From the NCBI GenBank assembly GCA_916610825.1, contig OU744451.1:15523307-15587306 (forward strand): DNA of 64,000 bases, written 5' to 3'. Shown piece after piece: positions 38,289 to 49,218 of the stretch (position 1 is the stretch's first letter; every line of letters begins with the position of its first letter). The notes under the pieces are model-generated. The model was not told where the DNA came from, searched no databases, and worked only from the letters and a program-made list of their open reading frames with translations. The DNA is from Haliclystus octoradiatus (Eukaryota; Cnidaria; Staurozoa; Stauromedusae; Haliclystidae). The translations under genes and the position numbers were made by a program.

Positions 38289-38515
38289 ATAATGAAAAAC
38301 AGATAAACAAATCTTCCTCTCTCTTATCTTTACATCCTTTTGTTGATAAGGACGGCCTTTTGCGGGTTGGTGGACGTATTGGAAAGGCCACACTTCCCTA
38401 TGATGCAAGACATCCTATCATTTTGCCTTCCCGACATAAACTGACAGAGTTGATAATTGATTATCATCATAAACAGTGTTTACACAGTGGTACTGAGTAT
38501 GTTTTGTCACATATA

Positions 38516-38930
38516 TGATCCCCAGAGGAGGAACCCCACAGTTCAAGCAAAACGCTCTTGATAGTGAGTTATTGATAGAAATTTGCTGAGTTCTACTAGA
38601 TAAATATGATTTAAACCAATTCATTACAGTTCCATCTAAACCAATTGTTTCATGAAGTCGCTGAAGGAGAATTTTATGATTGACTGTGTCAAATGCCGCA
38701 CTAAGATCGAGTAGTACAAGTAATGTAACACGCTTTTCATTCATATTGTTCATGATGTCATTTTTAACTTTAAGCAACGCCGTTTATGTACTGTGTCCTT
38801 TACGATAGGATGATTGAAATATTGGATACATTTTGTTTTTAGTCATATGTTCGTGTAATTGGTTGAATGCAGCTCATTCTGTTAATGTTGATACAAATTG
38901 CAGATTACTCACTGGTCTACTATCTCAGCT
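38516..38930 (-). mobile_element. LINE fragment 3 (RT N-terminal part)
   Basis: The minus strand reads QLQFVSTLTE, MYPIFQSSYRKGHST, LLKVKNDIMNNMNEKRVTLL, VLLDLSAAFDTVNHKILLQR, then CGVPP just before the junction with BEL/Pao DNA. It contains in-frame stops. It is a short piece of the same broad LINE class as 38960-42009 but not continuous with it. Confidence 0.75.
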
Positions 38931-38959
38931 GACTCACGATGGATATATTTTCTTATTTT

Positions 38960-41900
38960 GCAAAATTTTCATAGATGATGGAAACCAGATTTGCAAATAT
39001 TCACTACGTGAGATTCCATTGCCATTGAGGAAGTGATGGTGACACTAATAGTGCGAGCATTTGACGATGAATTGATAGTTTCGTGACCAATTTCGATTCC
39101 ATCCGTTTGTGACTGTGGTAGTTTTTTGCCTTTGATGTGCAAAAATCCAGTTTTATGGGAGTTTAGCTTGAGATTATTCCATGTCATCCAATTTTTCATG
39201 TCTCTAATGCACGCTTCTAGTTTGGACTTGGCCATGTTTTTATCTTCCATATTGGCTGGGTCAAATGAGATATATAACTGAGTGTCATCATAAGTGATTT
39301 GAAAGGCCATGACGTCTAACTATATCACCAATTGGTGAAGTATATAGTGAACAAAGAAGCGGTCCAAGGATGCTCTCTTGTGGTACCCCACATTCCAGCT
39401 TCCTCTTGGACGAAGAACCATCGGGAACAGTGACAGTGCATATCCTGTTTTGAAGATAGAATTTGAGCCATTCATATAGTTTTTCTGAAATTCTAAATCT
39501 TTGATGAATTCTTTTTAGTAAGATGTCGTGGTCTACTGTGTCGAATGCCGCAGACAAGTCCAATAATAGCAACATCACAGATTTCCTACAATCTAAAGAA
39601 GTCAGACTGTCGTCATGTACTTTGATCAATGCTATTTCGGTGCTATGGTACTGTTTATAGGTAGATTGATAAACTGATTTAAATTGTTATCATCGATGTA
39701 TTGTTGAATTTGTTGAGCTACTACTTTTTCTGTCAGCTTGCTTATCATCTTCAGATTTGATATTGGACGAAAGTTAGGAAATTCATCGGTCTTTAGTGAT
39801 GGTTTCTTTAAGCGTGGTTCCAAGTCATTTTCACACAATCGGGAAAATCAGAATGTTGTAATGACAGATTTAATAATTATGTAAACAATGGTATAAGTGA
39901 TGCAATACAACCTTTTAACAGCTTTGCTGGGATTGCGTCATAGGAGCAGGACTTGGTTGATATTTTCGATGCCAATACGTATAGTTGTTCCATCGAAACA
40001 ATTTCAAAAAATTCAAATGAGGGTAGATCTTTATCCATGATAGACGATTCTAATATGGGATTTATGCAGGAACGTCATTTCTTGATTAGGGTTTTCGTGA
40101 TGTCAGTGATTTTTCGTTAAAAGAAGTATGCAAAGTCATCAGCTAGTTTGATTGCTGATGACGCTGTAGGAGATATTTTCTCTAAGACACCATTTGTTAG
40201 TTTTGTGATAACGGAGAAGAGTTTCTTTTGATCCCGCTCACAAGAGTCAATAATATTAGCATAGTAATCTTTTTTCGCCTTAAATATCATATTCTTTATT
40301 ATCATGGAATGATCCTTCAGAGCCTTCTGGAGGTCAGGTGAGCGTGTAGACTTCCATTTTCTTTCAAGGCGACGTTGTTCTGTCTATTCTTTCCTTATTT
40401 CATTTGTCATCCAAGGAGAGTTTGGACGTATTCTTATGAGCCTGGACTTTCCGGAGCATGTTGATCGAGTAATGCCCTCAAGGTTTTCTCATAACTTTCA
40501 ACGATACTATAAACAGATAAGTGCTGGATATCTACAACATTTGAAAGTACAATGTCTCTATTAAACGCAAAACGCATCTATATCAATGTCGTTGATCTTT
40601 CTGTAGGTGATTAATTTTTTAAGGAATGAAGCTACCTTGACCGCTAATGTACAATGCACCAGATAGATGGTCTGATATGTGTGCATCATTTAGGTGAATT
40701 TTCGTAACAATAGCATCTGTTGTTCTTGTGATGATAAGATCAAGGGTGTGGCATTTATTATGTGTAGGTTCTTGTATAAAAAACAAAATGTATGAATTAA
40801 GAGGGCTCTGACCGTGAAATGATTTATAAATTCATCTCTGGTGAGCTCCATAATAAAATCTGACCAAACCAAGGAATAGGTAATTGTTCAGCATATTTTT
40901 ATGATCACTTTTATGTGATTTTCAAATTGCCCGGAGAAGCCTGCCGTTTTAGTTCTGTGGCGCTCGGTCTAAAATGAGTCTTGAAGATTTAGGAATTGAG
41001 TTGCTTTGATATTTTCTGCATCATCCACATGCAAATTAAAGTCATCAGCAATCATGAGCACTTCACTGCCATTTGATAGCGTTAAGGATCCTAAAAGTGC
41101 CATGAATTCTTCAAAGAACATATCACACGGGAGATTATTAATCTCCGAACGAGGCGGTCTATAAAGTACGATAATGCGAATAGATTTGTTTGATGCTGAT
41201 AAAGTTGAGTCTAAATATTCAAAGGATTTGAAAGGATGCGTTTTATTGGTTTTCATCTTCAATGTACTATTATATATAATCCCTACTCCACCACCTCGAT
41301 GAATTATTGGCACATGTTTAAGACTATAACCCAGTGGGTTGATTTCAGCAATAACATGCTGATTTATATCATCAGATGAGAGCCATGTTTCGGTAAGTGC
41401 CATAATGTCGATATTATTATCAGTGACATATTCATTGACTTGAAGAGATTTATTGTTTAAAGATCGCACATTCAGTAAACAGAAGTTTAGTTGTTTAGAT
41501 GGAACCATTGCAGGAATCATTGGTGTGCGAGGAATTTCGATCAAATTATCAGGCATTAATATATTCCTTTGTTGTTGTTGAGTGTTTTGCTTTGATACTC
41601 CACTTGGTTGATTATTTATTCTAGCAGAAACAATAGTCTTGTCAATAGACAATATCTTCTGAGTTATCGCTCTGATTATACCTCTTATTGAACTGAAAAG
41701 TTTTAATATTGTAATTTTCCTTCCACCTCTACTACCTCTGGCTCTTCTCCTCTTTCTTCTTTTTTGCCATTGGCAAGTGGAATCATTTACAAAACCAAGA
41801 GTATCAGACGGAATTAGTATAGGCCAAGTAGCAACGCAATGAAGAAGAAGAAGATCTTCACGACTGTATCTCAACAGCATTGTAATCCAGTGACAAACGA

Positions 41901-42009
41901 TAAAAATAAATAAAATAAAACATTTACCGAGGCAAGTAAGCAGAATGAAATAATAAATTATCATAGATGATAAGACGATAGGTGATGAAAAATATAGTTT
42001 CAAATTCAA
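38960..42009 (-). mobile_element. LINE copy 4 (APE endonuclease and RT), decayed
   Basis: Coding order on the minus strand is 5' endonuclease to 3' RT. 40969-42009 holds a basic region (KRRKRRRARGSRGGRK) and an APE-type endonuclease (LNFCLLNVRSLNNKS, ALTETWLSSDD, HRGGGVGIIYN, MIADDFNLHVDD). 40117-40305 is the linker, 39632-39838 gives NFRPISNLKMISKLTEKVVA, and 39288-39629 gives LLLLDLSAAFDTVDHDILLK and CGVPQESILGPLL. 38969-39310 carries the catalytic box as TYDDTQLYISF. Stops and shifts throughout make it non-autonomous. 3' end missing. Confidence 0.85.
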
Positions 42010-43531
42010 CTAAATAGCAGTAAAAATAGATATTTAAAATCCCTACTGAGCGCCTACAGATGTACGTCCATCACCAGTAGAGGCGCCGAAGGATATCAAA
42101 ATATATTACCGGCAAATGACATTTAATCTTTGGAAATGTTTACAAAACATGATTACATGTAGCCAAACAAGTCTGAACGATAATAATATATCTAGATCGA
42201 TCTATAGTATTTGAATAGCTTATGTCTGCCATGGTGAATGACCCAAGGGATTATCGTTGAGTACATTAGGGAAATGAGAAACTGGCCTGGAAAAATAGTA
42301 TGATCATACCAATAAATTTGAACATGGTAAATAAATCTGTAAGAGCACGGCCCAACCTGTCAAATGTGCCAACACAAAATGTCCAGCTAACACAGAGAGT
42401 GATCCAAATATTTATTTTATTTGTGATGGTAGTTCAACTTACCCAGAAAAGCAGATGGTAGGCTGAGGCAGTTGAGCCAGTTGATATTTTTAACAGCAAA
42501 CCAAACATAATATGTGATACGTTGTTTACATTCTGGGGGATACAAACACTTGAATTTCAAAAAGCAATACTGTATCAATACTGCCATTTACAATCGAAGT
42601 AACTGAATGCTTTCCCTTCCTTGTAGCCATTCAACACCCGCTTTCCAAAACATCGCAGAAAAGTTCTCCTAGTCAGGAAAGACGAATCCTCCACCCTCAA
42701 CATTTGAAAAATAAACGGGTGGCCGAAAATTCATACCAGCTTCCTCAGCAACAAAAAAACCTGCTGCCGATATCCACTGATAGGTTTGCAAGCTTCTTTC
42801 CGTCTACTAAAAATGATCCTTCGTAATAAGTTTTCATCTCATTCTGTCTTTCATTAGCATCAATAGCGAAAGGAATTGGGAATTGTAGAAGTTAGAATTA
42901 GCACTCAAAGCTAAAGCAACTAATTATTATTTTTCTTCGAAGACCTTAATCCTCGTTGGTGCAAACATTCCCAAGTTGAGGTTCTTTTCAAAGTTTGATT
43001 TCATTAAAAATAATTCTTCGAGGTTATTCACTTCTAAATTCACTAAAAAAAAACGATTTAAAGACAGGAATGATCAATATTTACGAGCAGTGCTATACTG
43101 CTGGCGTGGAAAAAATTGATTTTCATCCCAAACCATCCCTTATATCTGCAACAGAACACATGTGCAGTAACAACTGTGAATCGGCTTATAGCTGTCGCAG
43201 TCACGTTATTGATCCTTAATCAAGATTCAAAGAGGTAGTTATATTACCAGATTTTATGAGCATAGAATGAGCACAGCTATTAAGCATTCTCTCACAGACG
43301 CAAAATTTTCAAGAATCTTGTTGCTGTTACTGAAGATTTCTCGATAGATGTCCTGACCATAACGCGTTCAAAGAATCTCTGTTTTTCAAGATTCAAAACT
43401 CTCCACTTTTCAGTAAAGATTTATCAAACACTTGTCGTGTTTGCATTGATATTTATCACACGAGGAAGGTTGGAAGACACGAGTGAAGTGTTGAAAGCCC
43501 GCTTTCCAGCTTTTACGAGTGTACTATACGC
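42010..43531. other. Mostly non-coding; coding-like patch on minus strand near 42620-42780
   Basis: No known gene. The minus strand at 42779-42621 reads QWISAAGFFVAEEAG, then NFRPPVYFSNVEGGGFVFPD, with one TAG before NFSAMFWKAGVEWL; the adjacent upstream frame reads NEMKTYYEGSFLVDGKK. The composition is protein-like but I do not recognise the family. It may be a decayed exon. Confidence 0.3.
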
Positions 43532-44730
43532 ATCTTCTACTTCTAAATTTACGCTATTCCATTTGTGATGTCTGTAGTATGTGAGGCGCAGATTTACGAT
43601 GTCGTTTTAGAATCAATTGACTTGAAACACATATCAATGGATTCTTCATTAATAAGAGGGGTATACATGGTCGACATCATTTTTTAAATAAGTTGAGTAA
43701 AATCAAATTATCATTGAAAGCTGTTTCCTTTTTCAACGTTAATTCTGTTTCGCACTTGAATGATTTTCCATTGTTTCCCAAATACAAAGCAGGACGATCC
43801 TTTGTTTTCTGACATGAAAGATTATTTGTGTCAAGATACAGATTTGTGTTTTGTTATCGCGGTAGTTCTCATGCAGAATGAAAATCAAACATAAAGAAAC
43901 AAAAACACATCTATTTATATTTGAAAATGAAAAAAAGAGATAATTTTTGCTAAGGCTTCAATGGGGGCCACCATAGACGTGTTATCAGAATGATATTTAG
44001 TTGGAAGTTATGTCATCAGAAATTATTATTTGCAAATGATTTGGAATCCAAAGATAACAAATTTGTAAACAAACCCGCGTTGTGGAAGTTAAATTTCTAC
44101 GATCTAAAATATTCACTGATAATAATTGCCAGCTGCTGCGAAAGAAATGAAATAAAAAAAACGATAGCAATACCTACTTCTATTTTACCAGTGACAAAAA
44201 ATATATTAAAGTACATACGAAAGTATGCGCGTTCTTGAAACGAAAACATCATCTTCGGTCTTGATAGTCCCAGTAAGTGTCAACGACATGCATAAAATCG
44301 ATGCAAACTTTTGATACCCTTATCATATCTCTCCATTTTAGATAGGCAATAGAAAGTGTTTATAACGTCACCTTTTATAACGGATTATTGTTTATAGCGT
44401 ACAAATTTGTTGTTCCCGGCATATTCTCTACTTTTGAATGCGATGCGATCATAAACTTCAACTATATATGAGACTGCAATTAACGAAATGGAATGTAACC
44501 AAATTTTTTACACTCGATAACTATATCGTAATGTAATTTTGCTTATATTTATGTTTTTGGATGATCTTTTTTGAATACGACTTCTACTTCCATGTGCTTT
44601 GGGATAAACTAATTGTACCTAATTTTGTGAATAAAATATGCGAGTTTCACTTTTCACTCCTATAAACTTCTACACATCTTAACAATCAAATTACTGCTTC
44701 GAAAGGTTTTCTTCGTAGATCTCTTCTTGT
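43532..44730. repeat. Duplicated block C (matches 21487-22550)
   Basis: Same order and orientation as block A2. It is interrupted at 44237-44425 by the left arm of a 189-bp inverted repeat that block A2 lacks. Confidence 0.8.
44237..44425 (+). repeat. 189-bp inverted repeat, left arm
   Basis: Reverse complement of 45651-45839, with no mismatch found by eye over 189 nt. It carries a copy of the last 36 coding nt of the PAN exon and its splice donor (CCAGTAAGTG) on the plus strand, followed by intron sequence. The spacer between arms is about 1.2 kb. Confidence 0.93.
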
Positions 44731-45650
44731 AATATTTGGAATCAAGCCAAATGATTGAGCGTGTGGGATAATAATATTGGATGGAGAGCCTCTATGACAG
44801 GACCAACCTTACATGTTGATGTTGATGGTCGATAGCTGAGAGTTATAATTTAAAAACAACCAGGATATTTACGATACGTTTATAGGAACTTCACAACATT
44901 ACAATTACAATAGCTACTGACGTACGCTACAGTATAAGACATGCAGATTGTAAATCTCAGAACCCCCATAGTACCCTTCCAAATATTCTAATACGTGTAA
45001 GCTGACTATTCGTGCACTATTTATAGTATATCGTAAATGAACAAGAATACGGGCAAGAATAATTCGGGAGTCTCAGGAGCCTCTTCAATCAATGACACGA
45101 TCTGGGGAACTGCGGCTATAGTTATAGAAAGCACGTAATTTGAATTATGTAAAATGAATATGAAATGTAAATATCCTGAAGTTTTTAGGATAGCTATATC
45201 ATACATTTTTTGTAGCGATATTGATAGTGATCATAGTATGTATGTTTGGAGATATACTTGGACTCTACGTCAGTACCCATGCATAGGATTAAAATCGAGC
45301 AATATTTATTTACATCACTGCCATGAATACGGAAAAAAAATAGTATTGGTTTTACTTTTTCAAGAGGATCTTGTAATAAATGTAGTACTTACATTGTAGT
45401 AAAATTCCAAAGCGTAAAGCAGGCTGGAATAGAGATAAAAATAATTAATAAAATTGATAAATACAGTTTAATAAAATAATTGAAAAACTATACTATATTG
45501 TTTGTATTTGATGATTTGATGTATATTGTTTGATGTTATAAACAATTTTATTAGTTCACGGGAATAAATAAAAATGGATGACGTTATAGGGGATAATCCA
45601 TTATAAACATTGACGTTACAACTGATAATTATTAAGAGAAAACCTAGTAA

Positions 45651-45839
45651 AATATGCCGGGAACAACAAATTTGTACGCTATAAACAATAATCCGTTATA
45701 AAAGGTGACGTTATAAACACTTTCTATTGCCTATCTAAAATGGAGAGATATGATAAGGGTATCAAAAGTTTGCATCGATTTTATGCATGTCGTTGACACT
45801 TACTGGGACTATCAAGACCGAAGATGATGTTTTCGTTTC
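45651..45839 (-). repeat. 189-bp inverted repeat, right arm
   Basis: Overlaps the 3' end of the PAN exon (45804-45839) and its downstream intron. It is the likely source copy because it joins a longer open exon. Confidence 0.93.
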
Positions 45840-46151
45840 TTGAAATCTGCTGACATTAACATCCACATTGTATAGATTGCAATTTTGTTCTTTTAAATCA
45901 AAATTGTATGTGATACCATTACAATTACTTGTCAGAAGAGCAGTTTCACAGTACCTTGTACATACGTAAATAGATGGTGAAGTAATGGTTTCAATCAAGT
46001 TGGTTAATATTATCATTCTTTTTTCAAACATTCTGCGAACATGACCATTTGATTTGATAGTTGATGAAATGCATGTTTCATTCGAAAATAAACAACAGCG
46101 AAATAACTGTATGAAGATTACAAAAACATATTGACTATGATTAACAAACAT
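45804..46151 (-). CDS. Secreted PAN/apple-domain protein, first exon
   Basis: ATG at 46149-46151, 116 codons, ending at a good donor (CCA/GTAAGTGTC, phase 0). Residues about 8-23 are a hydrophobic signal-peptide-like segment (YVFVIFIQLFRCCLF). The PAN pattern follows: C64-x3-C68-x8-C77, then ITYNFD and C91-NLYNVDV. PAN domains bind proteins or sugars outside the cell. Downstream exons on the minus strand are not found with confidence. The nearby duplicated blocks suggest relation to the fucolectin genes, but no fucolectin exon is seen next to it. Confidence 0.65.
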
Positions 46152-46560
46152 CGTCAGATGCTTAAGCTATATGTATGTATACTTTATATTTTCATCGAAT
46201 GTATGGATTGATAGAAGCTATTTTGATCATACAACTTCCATGAAATATGTGTCTGCGCATGTTGAACAATAAATAATTGATAGTACGCCTATAGCTACTT
46301 CAGCAGTTGTTCAATCCGAGGAATTAATCGAGGAAAGAGTATGAATATACATTCCTATTAATTTTAATTTACACATTAGTATGAAAGATAGTGAAAGCAG
46401 TTTACATTTAATTTGTCACAACGTGTCGACGTGGCTGCAATTGTCATAATCAAGGTTCAAAAAGAAATATTTTTAAGAAATTACAAATAGAATTTAAAAT
46501 GTGTTAAGCATATAAAATGGATTAAAATCAACTTGAAATAGCCATTAATCAACTTCTAAT
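46152..46560. other. Non-coding stretch upstream of PAN exon
   Basis: Would hold the promoter of the PAN gene (minus strand). No reliable TATA or initiator pattern can be picked in this AT-rich DNA. Confidence 0.4.
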
Positions 46561-46579
46561 ACTTGTGTTAAGCCCACGG

Positions 46580-46740
46580 CTATTTGTGCGCAACATCTGC
46601 TGTACATGAGCTCAGCAATGTTGAGCTGATGTAGAGCACTTGTAGAGCAGATGTTGAGTTGGTTGGTAAAATTTATCCAGCATTACAAGTGCTCTACACG
46701 AGCTCTACATCCATGTCGAGCAAATGCTGCGTTCTTTTGA
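46580..46740. repeat. Palindromic AGCTCTACA repeat cluster
   Basis: GATGTAGAGCACTTGTAGAGC and GCATTACAAGTGCTCTACAC / GAGCTCTACATC are mutual inverted copies, with repeats of CAGCAATGTTGAGC nearby. The build is like that of the cluster at 15870-16258 but the sequence is different. Confidence 0.75.
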
Positions 46741-46840
46741 CAAGGGCCTTATCTATTAATTAAGTCGATTAATGACGGTGTGTAAAGTTAGCTCCAGTGT
46801 ATAGTGCTCAAAATACCTCATGCCGGCAATTGATAATATA

Positions 46841-46960
46841 CACTTAATGTATGACACCGAGGATAATAGTGAGCGTTATTTCCCCGAGGGTCCGAGGTCC
46901 TCCGAGGAACCCGAGTGGAAATAAAACTCACAATTTCCTGAGGCAGTCATACATTAAGTG
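46841..46960. repeat. Short foldback MITE-like element
   Basis: The ends CACTTAATGTATGAC and GTCATACATTAAGTG are exact inverted repeats. The arms go on with mismatches (GAGGATAATAGTGAGCGTTATTTCC against GGAAATAAAACTCACAATTTCCTG). The centre is CCGAGG-rich. 120 bp, no gene. Confidence 0.85.
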
Positions 46961-47997
46961 CTTTTGTATTTTCATGGTTTTAACTAGACAATAAAGACGC
47001 AGCCAATAGTGATAATTGAATTGAATTGTTCATATCAAAGTACTGCAAAACGCAACAATAACAATGACGCGAATTGAGAACTACGCAAAATTAAAACTTA
47101 AACATTTCTAACTCGCTTGAAGGGTAACATGATTTAAATCAAATCCATTGTTTTATTTGCTTGATAATTGTTTATTGCTGGGTTTGCTTCGGTAAAATCC
47201 CCTGCGAACAAGAGGAGCAGTAGCTCAACAAGAGGCAACTATTTTTAAAAGATTATCCAACATTTCCATCTGTTTATACTAGCCTTCTTGAATACTGTAT
47301 GAGAGTATATGCTTCTTATATTACATTTCCTCTAAAAATGCTGTGATTGTGCTAAATGCAAACTTTGTTGCATTTTTTGTATTACACAAGTCTTTATTTT
47401 CAACGAATGAAAGATTGGAAAATCGCTGTGTACTTTGTTGATTTGGCAAAAAATAGTTGGCTGCAATGAATAACTTCGTAGTTGCTACAGCGACGGGAAA
47501 TAACAACTTATTTCCCGCTCTCAGAGGGAAATAGTCGATTTAAACTACGTCACGTGACCAGCAATCAACCAATCACATACATTGTTAAAAGCCATGAAAA
47601 TAGTAAAATCTATTATCTGTTTTATTCATTCAATTTATTTTTCGCTGGCTAGTTTTATTTATCAAATCAAAAGTATTATTGTTGACTCAAATTGTCCGTT
47701 AAACATTGTATCTATTCAAATTATTTGTTGTCCTCTGATTGGTGTATTGTATTTGTCTCGCATTGGTGTACTTGGTTTATTTGTTTTATTCATTCAATAT
47801 AGTCTTCGCTGGCTTAGTGTTTTACGTTGCATTTGACCTTCTGACCCTTATGCTTTATATACGGAGCTTTTGTGGTTTACATGTTAGAACAATTATGTTT
47901 GTCCTTTGTCTCATCTCATTAATCATATTGCAAAGCTTATGTCGTCCTTCTATTATTATAAACTATAACCACAAGCAAGTGTGAATGCATCAAAATC
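46961..47997. other. Non-coding stretch; possible 5' region of LINE
   Basis: Contains a small foldback (GGGAAATAA... TTATTTCCC near 47495-47516). Open frames at 47582-47984 are hydrophobic with no recognisable domain and may belong to the 5' part of the LINE that follows. Confidence 0.35.
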
Positions 47998-48525
47998 TTG
48001 TTACTATTTTATATACATACAATACAATTATTTAATTTCAGCCTCACTTCTCTACTTTTATTTAAACGTAATTTAGTCATAAAATTTAATTGTAAATATT
48101 TTTCACACTTCTCCTGGTTAATTTTGCTTCTCGCTAGAGACATTAAAGCTAACCCTGGTGCTGATGGTACTCCTGGATATGTGGATGGTGGAGAGGTCTA
48201 CACTGACACCAGTGGCTTGAAGATATGGCCACCTCAATTCTGGGCAAGGAGGAGTATTCATTTCATCGCGGAGGGCTTCCCAGACGTCCTCTGTTTGACA
48301 GAGACCTGGCTATCACCTAAGATACCAGACAAAATCATATCTCTGGATGGCTACAGTTCTCCCATCAGCTACGATTTCAGTGGTCAATTTGTCGGCAAAC
48401 AAGATGTTTTAATATATACGAAGTCAGGTTATTTATTTAAAGTTCCATCCTTACACAATAATTTTAATTTAATGAGCACCACAATTAGACCGTGTGTTGC
48501 CCTTCAAAGAAATGAAATCTCGTGA
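47998..48525 (+). mobile_element. LINE fragment 5: N-terminus with 2A-like motif and endonuclease start
   Basis: The frame (175 codons) reads a hydrophobic leader, then LILLLARDIKANPGADG (residues 41-57). This matches the 2A-like leaders (D-x-E-x-NPGP) known from LINEs of sea urchins and other animals, but with Lys for Glu and Ala for the final Pro. Residues about 80-110 continue as an APE endonuclease (FPDVLCLTETWLSP). The first endonuclease motif is missing and the RT is absent, so it is a truncated copy. Confidence 0.7.
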
Positions 48526-49218
48526 AGCAAACCCAGAGTTCTGCAATTTTTTTCCTCAATTGCCTACTTGAAAGCATGCTGAATTCAAATGTAAAAAGTT
48601 CCCAAGCTTTACCACATTAATTTTAGTCAAACGCAATCATTTAATTCTTGCCAACATTTAGGGTTCTTCTTCGTCTAACGCAGCCATTATAGGGCACAAA
48701 CGGACTGGGAACAATGGTTCTCGCGCGTTCACAGAAACACGAGGAGGACGCCTATGCTCAAACTCGGATTAGAGTGAAGTTGTTTACATATTTTGAACGT
48801 TAATTTGAAGCTTAATATTCGAAATGATCTTACTTTCACTGAATTTTGATATATTTTAATATCTTTGAAGCCTCGGTGACATTTCGAAAAGAATGGAATT
48901 GACTAAAAGGTTAGAAATACTCCACAAAGGAAAGAGAGCAGAAAATGAGAAAGGTAAGATTATTTAACATGACTACATCACTATATTTCATTAAATTTAG
49001 TCCTCATCTGAGCATGAATCTTCATCGTCTGAAATTTAATTATCTCTCTCCGGTTGCTCATCATTCTCAGTTGTAGAATTTTAACAAGAGGTACATCTAC
49101 ATAGTGATGTACACTTCAATTCTGATTTTAAGCAACTGCATTTATTTGAGGAGCACCCTGTTTTGCACCCACAATTGATGAAGCATAACAAGCTGTCAGG
49201 TGCAGGATGTTGGCCAAG
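48526..49218. other. Intergenic; one candidate small exon
   Basis: 48894-48953 (+) reads MELTKRLEILHKGKRAENEK and ends at a good donor (GAAAG/GTAAGA). This could be a first exon reading rightwards, but no partner exon was found. Otherwise nothing. Confidence 0.2.

Larger units (their letters stand above)
34400..38515 (+). mobile_element. BEL/Pao retrotransposon, degenerate and 3'-truncated
   Basis: Gag, protease, RT, RNase H and the start of integrase follow in the correct order on the plus strand, split by at least six frame changes or stops. The element ends in the integrase zinc-binding region at about 38515, where minus-strand LINE sequence begins. No 3' LTR is present. Its sequence is clearly different from the copy at 56.6-63.2 kb, so it is another family. 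Confidence 0.85.

Noticed and set aside
43990-44238. 82-codon plus-strand frame
   Set aside because: The paralogous block A2 does not keep it open, so it is not conserved.
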